A DNA stretch of 9,224 nucleotides. Origin: CALXZG01 sp034184445. Lineage in GTDB: Bacteria; Pseudomonadota; Alphaproteobacteria; CAAHEQ01; UBA3637. The stretch lies in the NCBI GenBank assembly GCA_034184445.1, contig JAXFZX010000006.1, positions 1-9,224 of the forward strand, read 5' to 3'. Position 1 is the stretch's first letter, and every line of letters starts with the position of its first letter. This document shows, piece by piece, positions 1 through 7,667 of the stretch. A program made the translations under genes and the position numbers. The notes under the pieces are model-generated. The model searched no databases, was not told where the DNA came from, and saw nothing but the letters and a program-made list of their open reading frames with translations.

Positions 1-276
1 GTGAACAATACGGATCTGGTGCGGGTGCTTACGGATATGATAAACCGAAACGGTATCGACCCGAAGGCCTTGGGTCAGGCCCTTACTAGCATAAGAATAA
101 TTGATTGCAGAAGTATTAGATAAGATACAGACCTGCTTTCCTTGAGAGACCAGTGCGGATAGAGTCTCAGTACTTCCCGAAATTAAGCCTTTTCCATCCC
201 AAAAGACCCCATAGGCATCAACCAAAAAAGTATCAAATCGGTTGGATATTTCAAGCAAATTATCGTAAATTTTCAT
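1..276 (-). CDS. HAD superfamily class IIA-like hydrolase, N-terminal part (cut by window edge)
   Basis: The frame is open from an ATG at 276 to the left edge, 92 codons with no stop. Seen: HAD motif I around residues 17-28 (FLVDAYGVFWDG, nucleophile candidate Asp20) and motif II ILSNTS at 51-56 (Ser53). SYASKGLTQG at 61-70 fits the segment that normally follows motif II in NagD/TIGR01459-like proteins. These are phosphatase-fold proteins, mostly of unknown substrate. The second acid of the usual DxD is Tyr22 here, as bulky residues are in some IIA subfamilies, so phosphatase activity is uncertain. The start is supported by AAGGA about eight bases upstream and by an ATGA overlap with the preceding gene, giving translational coupling as the third gene of the operon. 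After residue 70 the translation becomes His-rich and stops resembling the family, while another minus frame (65 to 3) looks more family-like. A frameshift or sequence error near position 66 is therefore possible. The family call is good; the integrity of the gene is doubtful. Confidence 0.72.
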   Translation of the reverse strand, partial: MKIYDNLLEISNRFDTFLVDAYGVFWDGKGLISGSTETLSALVSQGKQVCILSNTSAINYSYASKGLTQGLRVDTVSVYHIRKHPHQIRIVH

Positions 277-827
277 GAGAGTTTCCTTAAAGATAAAGGT
301 ATATTTTTCGTATATGGAATTGAATTTATAAATTCAATATTTTCTTTATCATTCAATAAACTAATACACATTATAAAAGTATTAATTGAATAATAAAAAT
401 GATAAATTCGGGTATTTTGTTCACCTAATTTATAGTCAGCCTCATATCGGGTAAAATGTTTATAAAAATCAACGGGAGTCTCCATCTGAAAATGAAGACG
501 GTTTGACAGTGCCTGAAACGGTCGGATGCGAGAAGAATCTTCTAGATCTAAACCAACGGGTGCATCGGATATAGCCAAAGCAACAAAAGGGCCAGAGTGA
601 GAAAGAGAAATATATCCCCGTGACACAAAAGGCTTACCCGTTTCAGACAAAGTCGGTGATTCCCCGCAATTTTCGGAAATAAGTGCTCTACCGGTTAAAA
701 ATTGCAGGCGGCGCAACGGGTTTTGTATCCGATTATAGCGAGATTTATCAGCAGAAGACAACAGTGATTCAAAATGCTTTTTTAAATCATCCGTTATATT
801 TGATAAATCAGTTATAAAAAGTTTCAT
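273..827 (-). CDS. Sfp-type 4'-phosphopantetheinyl transferase, short form
   Basis: Predicted to move the 4'-phosphopantetheine arm of coenzyme A to a serine of an acyl or peptidyl carrier protein, making it active, in the cytoplasm. Seen: an N-terminal part with QFLTGRALI (42-50) and TGKPF (63-67), then SLSHSG at 74-79, the Mg-binding VGLDLE at 91-96 (Asp94, Glu96), and FTRYEADYK at 125-133 (Glu129, Lys133), matching the family's conserved (W/F)xxxEAxxK. At 184 residues it is shorter than the roughly 220 usual for Sfp/EntD proteins, though long enough to hold all metal and CoA motifs. The C-terminal 50 residues are encoded by a much more AT-rich stretch (about 300-430) and lack recognisable motifs. 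No Shine-Dalgarno sequence is visible; the start is coupled through ATGA to the hydrolase gene upstream. The carrier target is not in the window. Fatty-acid ACP is a reasonable guess because fabD is divergent next door, but a secondary-metabolite carrier cannot be excluded. Confidence 0.85.
   Translation of the reverse strand: MKLFITDLSNITDDLKKHFESLLSSADKSRYNRIQNPLRRLQFLTGRALISENCGESPTLSETGKPFVSRGYISLSHSGPFVALAISDAPVGLDLEDSSRIRPFQALSNRLHFQMETPVDFYKHFTRYEADYKLGEQNTRIYHFYYSINTFIMCISLLNDKENIEFINSIPYTKNIPLSLRKLS
319..338. repeat. Perfect 20-bp AT-rich palindrome inside the phosphopantetheinyl transferase gene
   Basis: The half-site ATTGAATTTA is followed at once by its exact reverse complement, centred between 328 and 329, with no spacer. 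The heptamer ATTGAAT or its complement ATTCAAT also occurs at 351-357 and 385-391, so four copies in both orientations lie within about 75 bases. The stretch is in the low-GC 3' part of the transferase gene. It could be a protein-binding site, an mRNA fold, or chance in very AT-rich sequence. Confidence 0.5.
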
Positions 828-1738
828 AATTTTTTAATTTCGGTATCTAAAATTTTAAACAAAAGCGGGCTAGCATGACCTTTATCTGGCACGATAACAA
901 GGCGCGATTTGGGAAGAGCTTGGTGTAAATCATACGCCATATAAACCGGACAAATAAAATCCAACCGATTATGGATAATCAATGTCGGTATTGATTTTAT
1001 TTTATCAATATTTTCAATTATTTGATTTTTAGATATAAAATAATTATTTTTTTCATAGTGAAAATAAATACGCATGGATTGGACAGAAGTATCAGTTAAA
1101 GCCTGTGATTTGAAGGCAGGTGTTAAACTGCCTAATTCACGTTCAAAAGAGCCAAGGTATTTTTGTGCCATTTGAATATCCGCGTATTTATCGGAAAAAG
1201 CCTTTTTATAAAAAAACGGAACCAGGTTATCCGATTTTGCCAAATGACGCATTTCATCAATTAAATCCGGATAGAAAAAACGACTTTCAGATGTGACCCA
1301 TGCCGCATCATCAGGGCGCATCAAAAACACAGAATTTACAATAAGTTGTTTGACACGCGTGGGGTATGTTTCGGCAAAAATTATTGCCAGACCCGAACCG
1401 AAAGAGGCTCCGGCCACGGTTATTTTTCCTTTTATTTTCAAATAATTCAAAATCTTCATGCCGTCATGGACGGTATCCATGGTCGTGTTGTTTTTGAAAG
1501 CGTCCGTATATTTGGACAAACCGCATCCCCTTTGGTCAAACAAAATGATACGATATTTTTTTAGGTCATAATGGGTGGCATGTGTGGATTTGCTTTTACC
1601 GCCAGGGCCACCGTGGAAGGAAAGGACGATTTCGCCCTTGGGATTACCGAATTGTTGATAAAAAAGTTCATGTCCCTGCCCTACCGGCACATAACCGGTA
1701 TCGTAGGGCTTTATGGAATGTTTGAAAAATGAAAACAT
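824..1738 (-). CDS. Alpha/beta hydrolase, proline iminopeptidase-like (peptidase family S33)
   Basis: A 304-residue single-domain alpha/beta hydrolase close in length to bacterial proline iminopeptidases (about 315), which remove N-terminal proline from peptides. Seen: HGGPGG at 42-47 (oxyanion-hole motif), DQRGCGLS at 68-75 (an S33 hallmark), nucleophile elbow GASFGSG at 110-116 with Ser112, then Asp260 in HNRLDFICP and His288 in KGHAS, completing a Ser-Asp-His triad in the expected order. The usual elbow is GGSWGS, so Ala111 and Phe113 are departures. No signal peptide, so probably cytoplasmic. The start is well supported: AAAGGAGT lies seven bases upstream of the ATG. It is first in the leftward operon and overlaps the transferase start by ATGA. 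The S33 fold also includes esterases and thioesterase-like enzymes. The link to a phosphopantetheinyl transferase leaves such a role open, so the fold is certain and the proline specificity is only probable. Confidence 0.8.
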   Translation of the reverse strand: MFSFFKHSIKPYDTGYVPVGQGHELFYQQFGNPKGEIVLSFHGGPGGKSKSTHATHYDLKKYRIILFDQRGCGLSKYTDAFKNNTTMDTVHDGMKILNYLKIKGKITVAGASFGSGLAIIFAETYPTRVKQLIVNSVFLMRPDDAAWVTSESRFFYPDLIDEMRHLAKSDNLVPFFYKKAFSDKYADIQMAQKYLGSFERELGSLTPAFKSQALTDTSVQSMRIYFHYEKNNYFISKNQIIENIDKIKSIPTLIIHNRLDFICPVYMAYDLHQALPKSRLVIVPDKGHASPLLFKILDTEIKKL

Positions 1739-1763
1739 ATGGCGACTCCTTTATTAAAAGGAT

Positions 1764-1850
1764 ATGATATTTTTTTATAAAACGCAATGATTATTTGAAA
1801 ACACATATTGAAATTTTTTGATAAATAAATGCCTCAAAGATAAGATTATA
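1764..1850 (-). promoter_or_regulatory. Candidate leftward promoter region for the hydrolase-transferase-HAD operon
   Basis: On the minus strand a perfect TATAAT lies at 1850-1845, without a good -35 element at 16-18 bases (TCAACT is the best). It would give a leader of about 100 bases. Two nearer alternatives are TATAAA at 1779-1774 and TATCAT at 1769-1764, also with poor -35 partners. The TATAAT sits in an imperfect palindrome (1844-1855, GATTATATAGTC; 10 of 12 bases symmetric). The region is too AT-rich to choose a single promoter by eye. Nothing else is recognisable between 1739 and 1900. Confidence 0.3.
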
Positions 1851-1910
1851 TAGTCTAAATTTAATTCAGTTGATTGATGAGGACATACATTAAAGTAAGA
1901 GAAAAAAGAA

Positions 1911-1938
1911 TTGATTTTTATATTATTTTGTGTATAAT
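1911..1938 (+). promoter_or_regulatory. Sigma70-type promoter of fabD
   Basis: TTGATT (1911-1916) and a consensus TATAAT (1933-1938) are separated by 16 bases. The expected transcription start is near 1945, giving a leader of about 15 bases that contains GAGG (1951-1954), five bases before the fabD ATG. An in-frame GTG at 1930 lies upstream of this expected start and has no ribosome binding site, so it is not the translation start. Confidence 0.75.
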
Positions 1939-1959
1939 GACAAAAAATCAGAGGATTTC

Positions 1960-2907
1960 ATGAAAACAGCATTTGTTTTTTCAGGTCAAGGTTCACAAAG
2001 TGTTGGTATGGGAAAAGCCCTATACCACAATTTTAGGGCGGCCAAAGATGTCTTTGATGAAGTAGATGATGCCTTGAATATGCACCTAAGTCAAATGATG
2101 TTTGATGGTGACATAAAAGATTTAACAAAAACACAAAATGCCCAGCCGGCCATTATGGCTGTGGGGGTGGGCGTGTTTAAAACTTTGGAACAGGAGTTGG
2201 GATCTCCTCTGCATGAAAAGGCCTCCTATATGGCGGGGCATTCATTGGGGGAATATACAGCACTCTGCGCAGCGGGAAGTTTAACTGTGAGAGATACGGC
2301 AAAGCTGCTTTTTATGCGGGGATGGGCCATGGCTTGGGCCAGTTCTATTATTTTTGGCGGTATGGCAGCGGTGCTAGGATTATCCTTTGAGCAGGTTTCA
2401 ACTTTGGTTAAAGAGGTTTTTCTTCCCGATAAACAAATTTTTATTGCCAACGATAATTGCCCCGGACAAATAATTGTCAGTGGCGACAAAGAAGCCATTG
2501 AAATATTAAAAGAAAAAGCCGAAAAAATGGGGGCTAAAAAAGTGATTCCTTTGGCGGTAAGTGGTGCTTTTCATTCCCCATATATGAAACCGGCAGCTGA
2601 TGAAATGGTTGGTTTGTTAAGAGAAATTACTTTATTAACTCCGGCTGTGCCGGTGATCTCCAATGTGACGGCTGCACCAGAAGTTAACCCAGAACGAATC
2701 CGGAAAAATTTATTGAATCAAATTACATATCCTGTTTTATGGCGTGAATCAGTTGAATTTATGCTTAAACAAGGCACAGATACTTTTATTGAATGTGCTA
2801 ATGGAAAAGTAATGGCAGGGTTGATTAAGCGAATTGCGGAAAACACCGTCATTTTATCCGCAGGTGATGTGGATTCCATTCAAAGTGTCCTAAATTTATT
2901 GCGGTAG
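1960..2907 (+). CDS. fabD: Malonyl-CoA:ACP transacylase FabD
   Basis: Moves malonyl from CoA to holo-ACP, supplying the extender unit for type II fatty acid synthesis in the cytoplasm. The protein has 315 residues, normal for FabD. Seen: N-terminal FVFSGQGSQ (5-13), nucleophile elbow GHSLGE (93-98, Ser95), Arg120 that binds the malonyl carboxylate, His205 in GAFHSPY, Gln254 in LLNQITYPV, and a C-terminal GKVMAGLIKRI. The start at 1960 is chosen because MKTAFVFSGQG aligns with the family N-terminus, GAGG lies just upstream, and the promoter puts the transcript start after the alternative GTG at 1930. The gene stands alone: fabG, acpP and fabF, its frequent partners, are not adjacent. Odd points: the usual RGxxMQ is RGWAMA (Ala125 in place of Gln), the following AVPxG-like linker is hydrophobic, and GPGKVL reads ANGKVM. 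The family is certain; orthology to the housekeeping enzyme is likely. Confidence 0.95.
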   Translation: MKTAFVFSGQGSQSVGMGKALYHNFRAAKDVFDEVDDALNMHLSQMMFDGDIKDLTKTQNAQPAIMAVGVGVFKTLEQELGSPLHEKASYMAGHSLGEYTALCAAGSLTVRDTAKLLFMRGWAMAWASSIIFGGMAAVLGLSFEQVSTLVKEVFLPDKQIFIANDNCPGQIIVSGDKEAIEILKEKAEKMGAKKVIPLAVSGAFHSPYMKPAADEMVGLLREITLLTPAVPVISNVTAAPEVNPERIRKNLLNQITYPVLWRESVEFMLKQGTDTFIECANGKVMAGLIKRIAENTVILSAGDVDSIQSVLNLLR

Positions 2908-5900
2908 AGACGCTATTTCCGATAACTTTTTAATAATATTACGAACACCGGTTAAGCGGTCAGATGGGTTTTTCCACGGGCGAATCACAATCAATTTTTG
3001 ATCAGGACGAATCCGAATCGTTCCCATTTGAGTTTCAATATACCGAATAAGACCGGCGGGATTTGGAAATATATTGTGATAAAAAGAAATACTTGCCCCC
3101 TTAGGACCGGCCTCTAACTTTTCAATATGAATGGACTTAGCAAGAAGTTTTAACTCTATCGTTTGGAACAAATTTTCAACCTCAACCGGATACGGGCCAA
3201 AACGATCGGTAAATTCAGCGCGCATGGATTCAATTTCCTCCGATTCGGTTATTTCCCCGATCCGATGATACAGATTTAAGCGCAAATTTAAATCCTCTAT
3301 ATAATCTGAGGGAATTAAAACAGGCATACCGATTGAAATTTGCGGTGAATAATCTTCATCCGATTTTACGGTAGTTCCTTTTTCTTTAAGCATGCGTATC
3401 GCATCTGCAAGCATTTTTTGATATAACGACACACCAACTTCACGAATATGGCCGGATTGTTCTTGTCCCAACAAATTACCGGCACCGCGAATATCCAAAT
3501 CATGACTGGCAAGAGCAAAACCTGCCCCTAAGCTATCCAAACTTTGCATAACGGTCAAGCGTTTTTGTGCCGTATCATTCAAGCGTTGATGCGGCGGTGT
3601 TGTCAAATATGCGTAGGCACGCAGTTTCCCGCGCCCTACTCTACCACGGAGTTGATAAAGTGCTGCCAAACCAAACATGTCCGCCCGATATATAATTATT
3701 GTGTTAACAGAGGCTATATCCAAACCCGATTCAACAATACTTGTCGCCAAAAGAACATCGTATTTTTTATCGGAAAAATCCGTCATTATCTTTTCCAATT
3801 TAGTGGCAGGCATTTGTCCATGTGCCACTACAACCCGTATATCAGGAACTATTTTTGACAATATATCAGATACCTCATCCATATCAGAAATACGAGGACA
3901 GACAAAAAATGTTTGACCACCACGAAAATGCTCCCGCAAGATAGCCTCTTTTATTACAACAGGATCAAATGGAGTCACAAAGGTCTTAACCGCTAAACGA
4001 TCTACCGGTGGTGTCGCAATTACAGATAATTCACGAACACCGGATAAGGATAATTGTAATGTCCGCGGAATAGGAGTTGCCGTCAAGGTTAGAACATGGA
4101 CTCCTTCTTTTAACTCTTTCAGTCTTTCTTTATGCGCAACACCAAAATGTTGTTCTTCATCCACAATCACAAGTCCCAGATTTTTAAAGGAAATAGTCTT
4201 TGATAACAGAGCATGTGTCCCAATAATGATATCCAAAGTACCTTGATTTAACTCTTCCCGAATCTGTTTTGCTTTGTTGGTTGTAGTTAACCGTGACAGA
4301 CCAGCAATCCGAACGGGAAAATTACGAAATCTTTCCATAAAATTTTGTGTATGTTGTCGCGCCAAAAGGGTTGTCGGAACAATAACCGCAACTTGATACC
4401 CGGACATAACGGTTAAAAATGCAGCACGCATAGCGACCTCAGTCTTTCCAAAACCAACATCACCACAGACTAAACGATCCATAGGCCTACCCGTGGCTAA
4501 ATCTGTTTCTATCTCGGATATAGTGCGGATTTGATCATCTGTTTCAGAATAAGGAAAACGGGCACAAAATTCTTGATACAGGCCATGGGGTGCTAAAATA
4601 TGATCTGTCTTTTGTAAAGCGCGTTTGGAAGCTGTTTGCATTAAACGCTCGGCCATTTGAAACAGATCTTTTTTAACCCGTTCCTTACGCGACACAAACG
4701 AGGTACTGCCAAGCCTATCCAGCATAGCCGTATCAGCATTCCCATATCGGGAAAGAATATCCATATTTTCCACAGGAATAAACAATTTATCACCGCCATC
4801 ATATTCCAAACACAAACAATCATGAGCAGCCCCCGCTATTTGCAAAGAAATGAGCCCCTTAAACCGGCCGATACCATGTATTTGATGGACAACTAAATCA
4901 TCTGTATTTAATGTGGTTAGATCAGTCAAAAAGTCCTTACTTTTATTTTTTTTCACCGGACGAATAATACGACTACCCAAAATATCCGTTTCGGTAATAA
5001 TAATAAATTGATCAGTGGAAAACCCTCGTTCAAAAGGTGATACCATAACAGAAGGTGCATTTTTTACAGCATCATCAAATGTATCAACCCGAGTTAACAA
5101 ATGCTTCCTTTCCCGCATTAACCCAGCCAATCTGTCACACGCTCCGGCAGTGGAAGCCGTTAATACGACCTTTCTTTTCTCGTGTGCGATATATGTAGCA
5201 ACCGCATCAAAAACATCTGTTCCATCCTGCACACGAATGTCGGTAAAATCATGCCCAGATCGCCCACCCGCATCTTGGGTATCGGCCTCTACAAACGGTG
5301 AAAATTGATAAGTATTACTTGAAGAAACTAAATTATCTATTTGCTTTTTATCTATAAAAAACAATTCAGGCGGTATCGGATGATAAATGCTACCAAAGGT
5401 ATTTCCATCTGTAAGGGCTTGTATCCGTGCATCATAATATTCTTGAATCTGATCCCATCGTGATAAAAAAGCGTCCGGTGTTTGATAGTCCAATACTGTT
5501 ATATAATTGGATAAATAATCCCATATAGGAACCATTCTTTTATGAAACAGGGGTAAAAAATGTTCTAAACCTTGAATATAGCGGCCATTTGTGACAGATT
5601 CATAAAATGTATCATTGGGTGCTACTTCAAACAATTCCCGATAACGACTGCGAAATAAGGAAATTGATTCAGGGGTAAGTAAAAATTCGGATATCGGTTT
5701 TAAAATAAGAGAAGGAATATCCTTGACGGTCCGTTGCGTCAGCACATCAAAAGATTTTAATGAATCAACTTCATCGCCAAAAAAATCCACGCGTACCGGC
5801 ATATCCGACCCCGCCGGAAAAATGTCAATTAATCCGCCTCGAACAGCAAAATCACCAGATTCCATCACTGTGTTCGTTAAATGATAGCCATGACGTGCCA

Positions 5901-6300
5901 AAAAAGTTTGTATCCGATCAAACGAAACTGTTTTATGTAAGGATAATTCTAAAACTGTGTTTTGAAAATAATCAGGCGGAGGGACACGTTGTAAAGTTGC
6001 CGATGCCGTCGTCAATAAAATAACGGGGGCTTTGGGATTGATGAGTTGTGAAAGCGTATCAATCCGCTCACCAATGATTTCGGTTGCCGGCGCTGTTCTA
6101 TCATAAGGAACGGTGTCCCATGTTAGGAATGTTAAAACCGGAAAATGTGGTGCAACCAACCGGAGTATTTCACGAACAAACGACAATTTTGTTTCATTTG
6201 GGACGATATAGAGTATTGATTTTTTTAAAGAAAAAAGTTTCTTTAAAACAAAAGCCTCATACCCTGAAGGAACGCCGCCTAATCGTTGTTTCATACTCAT
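2896..6300 (-). CDS. mfd: Transcription-repair coupling factor Mfd
   Basis: DNA translocase that pushes stalled RNA polymerase off damaged template and recruits UvrA to start nucleotide excision repair. At 1134 residues it is full length (about 1150 is usual). Seen in order: UvrB-like N-terminal module with SGDFAVRGGLIDIFP (148-162), RNA-polymerase-interacting domain beginning at HQIHGIGRFKG (472-482), Walker A GDVGFGKT (613-620), DEEQ box (714-717), TATPIPRT (740-747), motif VI QLRGRVGRG (883-891) followed by the translocase (TRG) region, and a C-terminal regulatory domain. It is last in the Sel1-dusB-trkA-mfd operon; its ATG shares one base with the trkA stop (TAATG). No strong Shine-Dalgarno sequence is seen, and a second ATG two codons later is a possible start, so translation probably depends on coupling. 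Its 3' end overlaps the 3' end of fabD by 12 bases on the opposite strand. Confidence 0.97.
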   Translation of the reverse strand: MSMKQRLGGVPSGYEAFVLKKLFSLKKSILYIVPNETKLSFVREILRLVAPHFPVLTFLTWDTVPYDRTAPATEIIGERIDTLSQLINPKAPVILLTTASATLQRVPPPDYFQNTVLELSLHKTVSFDRIQTFLARHGYHLTNTVMESGDFAVRGGLIDIFPAGSDMPVRVDFFGDEVDSLKSFDVLTQRTVKDIPSLILKPISEFLLTPESISLFRSRYRELFEVAPNDTFYESVTNGRYIQGLEHFLPLFHKRMVPIWDYLSNYITVLDYQTPDAFLSRWDQIQEYYDARIQALTDGNTFGSIYHPIPPELFFIDKKQIDNLVSSSNTYQFSPFVEADTQDAGGRSGHDFTDIRVQDGTDVFDAVATYIAHEKRKVVLTASTAGACDRLAGLMRERKHLLTRVDTFDDAVKNAPSVMVSPFERGFSTDQFIIITETDILGSRIIRPVKKNKSKDFLTDLTTLNTDDLVVHQIHGIGRFKGLISLQIAGAAHDCLCLEYDGGDKLFIPVENMDILSRYGNADTAMLDRLGSTSFVSRKERVKKDLFQMAERLMQTASKRALQKTDHILAPHGLYQEFCARFPYSETDDQIRTISEIETDLATGRPMDRLVCGDVGFGKTEVAMRAAFLTVMSGYQVAVIVPTTLLARQHTQNFMERFRNFPVRIAGLSRLTTTNKAKQIREELNQGTLDIIIGTHALLSKTISFKNLGLVIVDEEQHFGVAHKERLKELKEGVHVLTLTATPIPRTLQLSLSGVRELSVIATPPVDRLAVKTFVTPFDPVVIKEAILREHFRGGQTFFVCPRISDMDEVSDILSKIVPDIRVVVAHGQMPATKLEKIMTDFSDKKYDVLLATSIVESGLDIASVNTIIIYRADMFGLAALYQLRGRVGRGKLRAYAYLTTPPHQRLNDTAQKRLTVMQSLDSLGAGFALASHDLDIRGAGNLLGQEQSGHIREVGVSLYQKMLADAIRMLKEKGTTVKSDEDYSPQISIGMPVLIPSDYIEDLNLRLNLYHRIGEITESEEIESMRAEFTDRFGPYPVEVENLFQTIELKLLAKSIHIEKLEAGPKGASISFYHNIFPNPAGLIRYIETQMGTIRIRPDQKLIVIRPWKNPSDRLTGVRNIIKKLSEIASLPQ

Positions 6301-7667
6301 TAAAAGAAACTAATCCCCACGGAAAAGAGTGATTCAGCATCTTGAACATGACCCTTTTCAACAAATAAAATAACATGATCTTTTTCTTGGACGATAAGAT
6401 CTTTATGCGGTAAGATAAATAAATCATCACGCAAAATACCGCCAATGACAATACCGGTCGGAATTTTGATTTTACCCAAGTGACTTTTGGTAATTTTGGC
6501 TGTTTTTAATACCTCCATTTCCAATATCTCACCAATACCGGATTGGATAAAGTAATCATCTTTTACCCGACCCTTACGCAAGTATTGTAAAATAGACGAT
6601 ACCATAACTGCATTCGGATTGATGGTGGTATCTATCCCCAAACCGGATAATAGATTGTTATACAGCGGATTATGTATTAAAGCACACACCCGTTCAATCC
6701 CCGCCCGTTTAGACAGCATTGACAGCAATATATTATTTTCATCGGAGTTCGTGGTCGCAATAGCAATCTTGTAATTTTTAAGATTTAATTCATCCACCAA
6801 ACTGTCGTCCAAAGCATCCCCATTAATAACTAATGTTGATTCTAATTTTTCCGCCAAAAAACGAGCACGTTCTTCACGTTTTTCAACCAATGTCACATCC
6901 CGAATGCCGGACATATTTTCCAATTGTTTGGCCAACTGAAAACCTACTTTACCACCACCATAAAGCATCAAATATCGCGATGGTAATGTTGCGTAGCCAA
7001 AGGTTTTTAAAACCCGTTCAAAGTGCGAAGAATCAACTACAAAATATATGTCATCCCCCTGTTTCACCGTCACATTAGATATATTCATTAATTGGAAACG
7101 GCGTCTGATCGCCACAACCTTAATACTGAGCGGTTTGACGCTACTTTCAATTTCGGAAACGGTTTTACCAATAAGATCAGAGGGCTTACGACAATGAAGC
7201 CCCACAAAACGAACCAATCCATCGCCCATTTCGGTCATATCAACAGACCCCGAGACCGCCAGGTTATCAATAATGTGCTGTGCGGTTTCAACCTCAGGCG
7301 ACAAAATAACATCTACGGACAAGGATTTTAAGAATTCCTTATACTTGGGAGCTGTGTACTCAGGGCTTGAAATCCGAGCGATTCGTTGAGAAATGTGAAA
7401 TAAAGAGCTGGCGACACTACATGATACAATATTTGTTTCATCATCACCAGTGACAGCTAAAAAAACATCAGCATGATCGGCACCCGCACGTTCTAAAACC
7501 TCGGGATAAGAAGCACTGCCAACAATAGTTTGAATATCTAATTGTTCACTTAAATTCCCTAAGTGATCGGAATTGTTGTCTATTAAAACAATATCGTTAT
7601 CTTCGGCACGCAAATAGCGCGCAAGTGCTATACCAATTTCGCCGGCACCGGCTATAATTATCTTCAT
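6300..7667 (-). CDS. trkA: Trk potassium uptake system regulatory subunit TrkA
   Basis: Cytoplasmic NAD(H)-binding protein that gates the membrane potassium channel TrkH/TrkG. Its 455 residues are the usual length and it keeps the duplicated architecture: first TrkA-N Rossmann fold with GAGEIG (7-12) and the acidic end of strand 2 at Asp30, first TrkA-C domain (about 145-225), second Rossmann fold with GGGKVG (237-242) and Glu262, and second TrkA-C domain (about 375-455). The paired ILSPEVETA (121-129) and TINPNAVMV (348-356) segments at the ends of the Rossmann halves are typical. The start overlaps the dusB stop as ATGA, with AGGGGGAA a few bases upstream as a strong ribosome binding site. 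No trkH is in the window. In many alphaproteobacteria trkA follows ntrYX and precedes hfq; here it follows dusB and precedes mfd, a simplified version of that locus. Confidence 0.96.
   Translation of the reverse strand: MKIIIAGAGEIGIALARYLRAEDNDIVLIDNNSDHLGNLSEQLDIQTIVGSASYPEVLERAGADHADVFLAVTGDDETNIVSCSVASSLFHISQRIARISSPEYTAPKYKEFLKSLSVDVILSPEVETAQHIIDNLAVSGSVDMTEMGDGLVRFVGLHCRKPSDLIGKTVSEIESSVKPLSIKVVAIRRRFQLMNISNVTVKQGDDIYFVVDSSHFERVLKTFGYATLPSRYLMLYGGGKVGFQLAKQLENMSGIRDVTLVEKREERARFLAEKLESTLVINGDALDDSLVDELNLKNYKIAIATTNSDENNILLSMLSKRAGIERVCALIHNPLYNNLLSGLGIDTTINPNAVMVSSILQYLRKGRVKDDYFIQSGIGEILEMEVLKTAKITKSHLGKIKIPTGIVIGGILRDDLFILPHKDLIVQEKDHVILFVEKGHVQDAESLFSVGISFF

Noticed and set aside
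1..123. Plus-strand open frame entering from the left edge and ending at TAA 121-123, with a plausible-looking helical peptide
   Set aside because: It is exactly antisense to the HAD frame, about 40 codons, with no recognised family. It overlaps well-matched HAD sequence from 67 onward. Kept only as part of the left-edge anomaly.
1346..1564. 72-codon plus-strand open frame inside the hydrolase gene
   Set aside because: Antisense shadow of a gene with complete catalytic motifs; no family resemblance and no promoter.
1844..1855. Imperfect palindrome as an operator site between the divergent operons
   Set aside because: Only 12 bases with two mismatches in very AT-rich sequence; it coincides with a possible -10 element and cannot be separated from chance.
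1930..1959. GTG start extending FabD by ten residues
   Set aside because: It lies upstream of the predicted transcription start, inside the TATAAT promoter region, lacks a ribosome binding site, and extends beyond the family N-terminus.
2226..2498. 90-codon minus-strand open frame inside fabD
   Set aside because: Antisense to the conserved FabD active-site region; its sequence is explained by the FabD codons.
7640..7652. GC-rich inverted repeat GCCGGCACCGGC near the trkA start
   Set aside because: It encodes the conserved glycine-rich motif GAGEIG region of TrkA; explained by coding.
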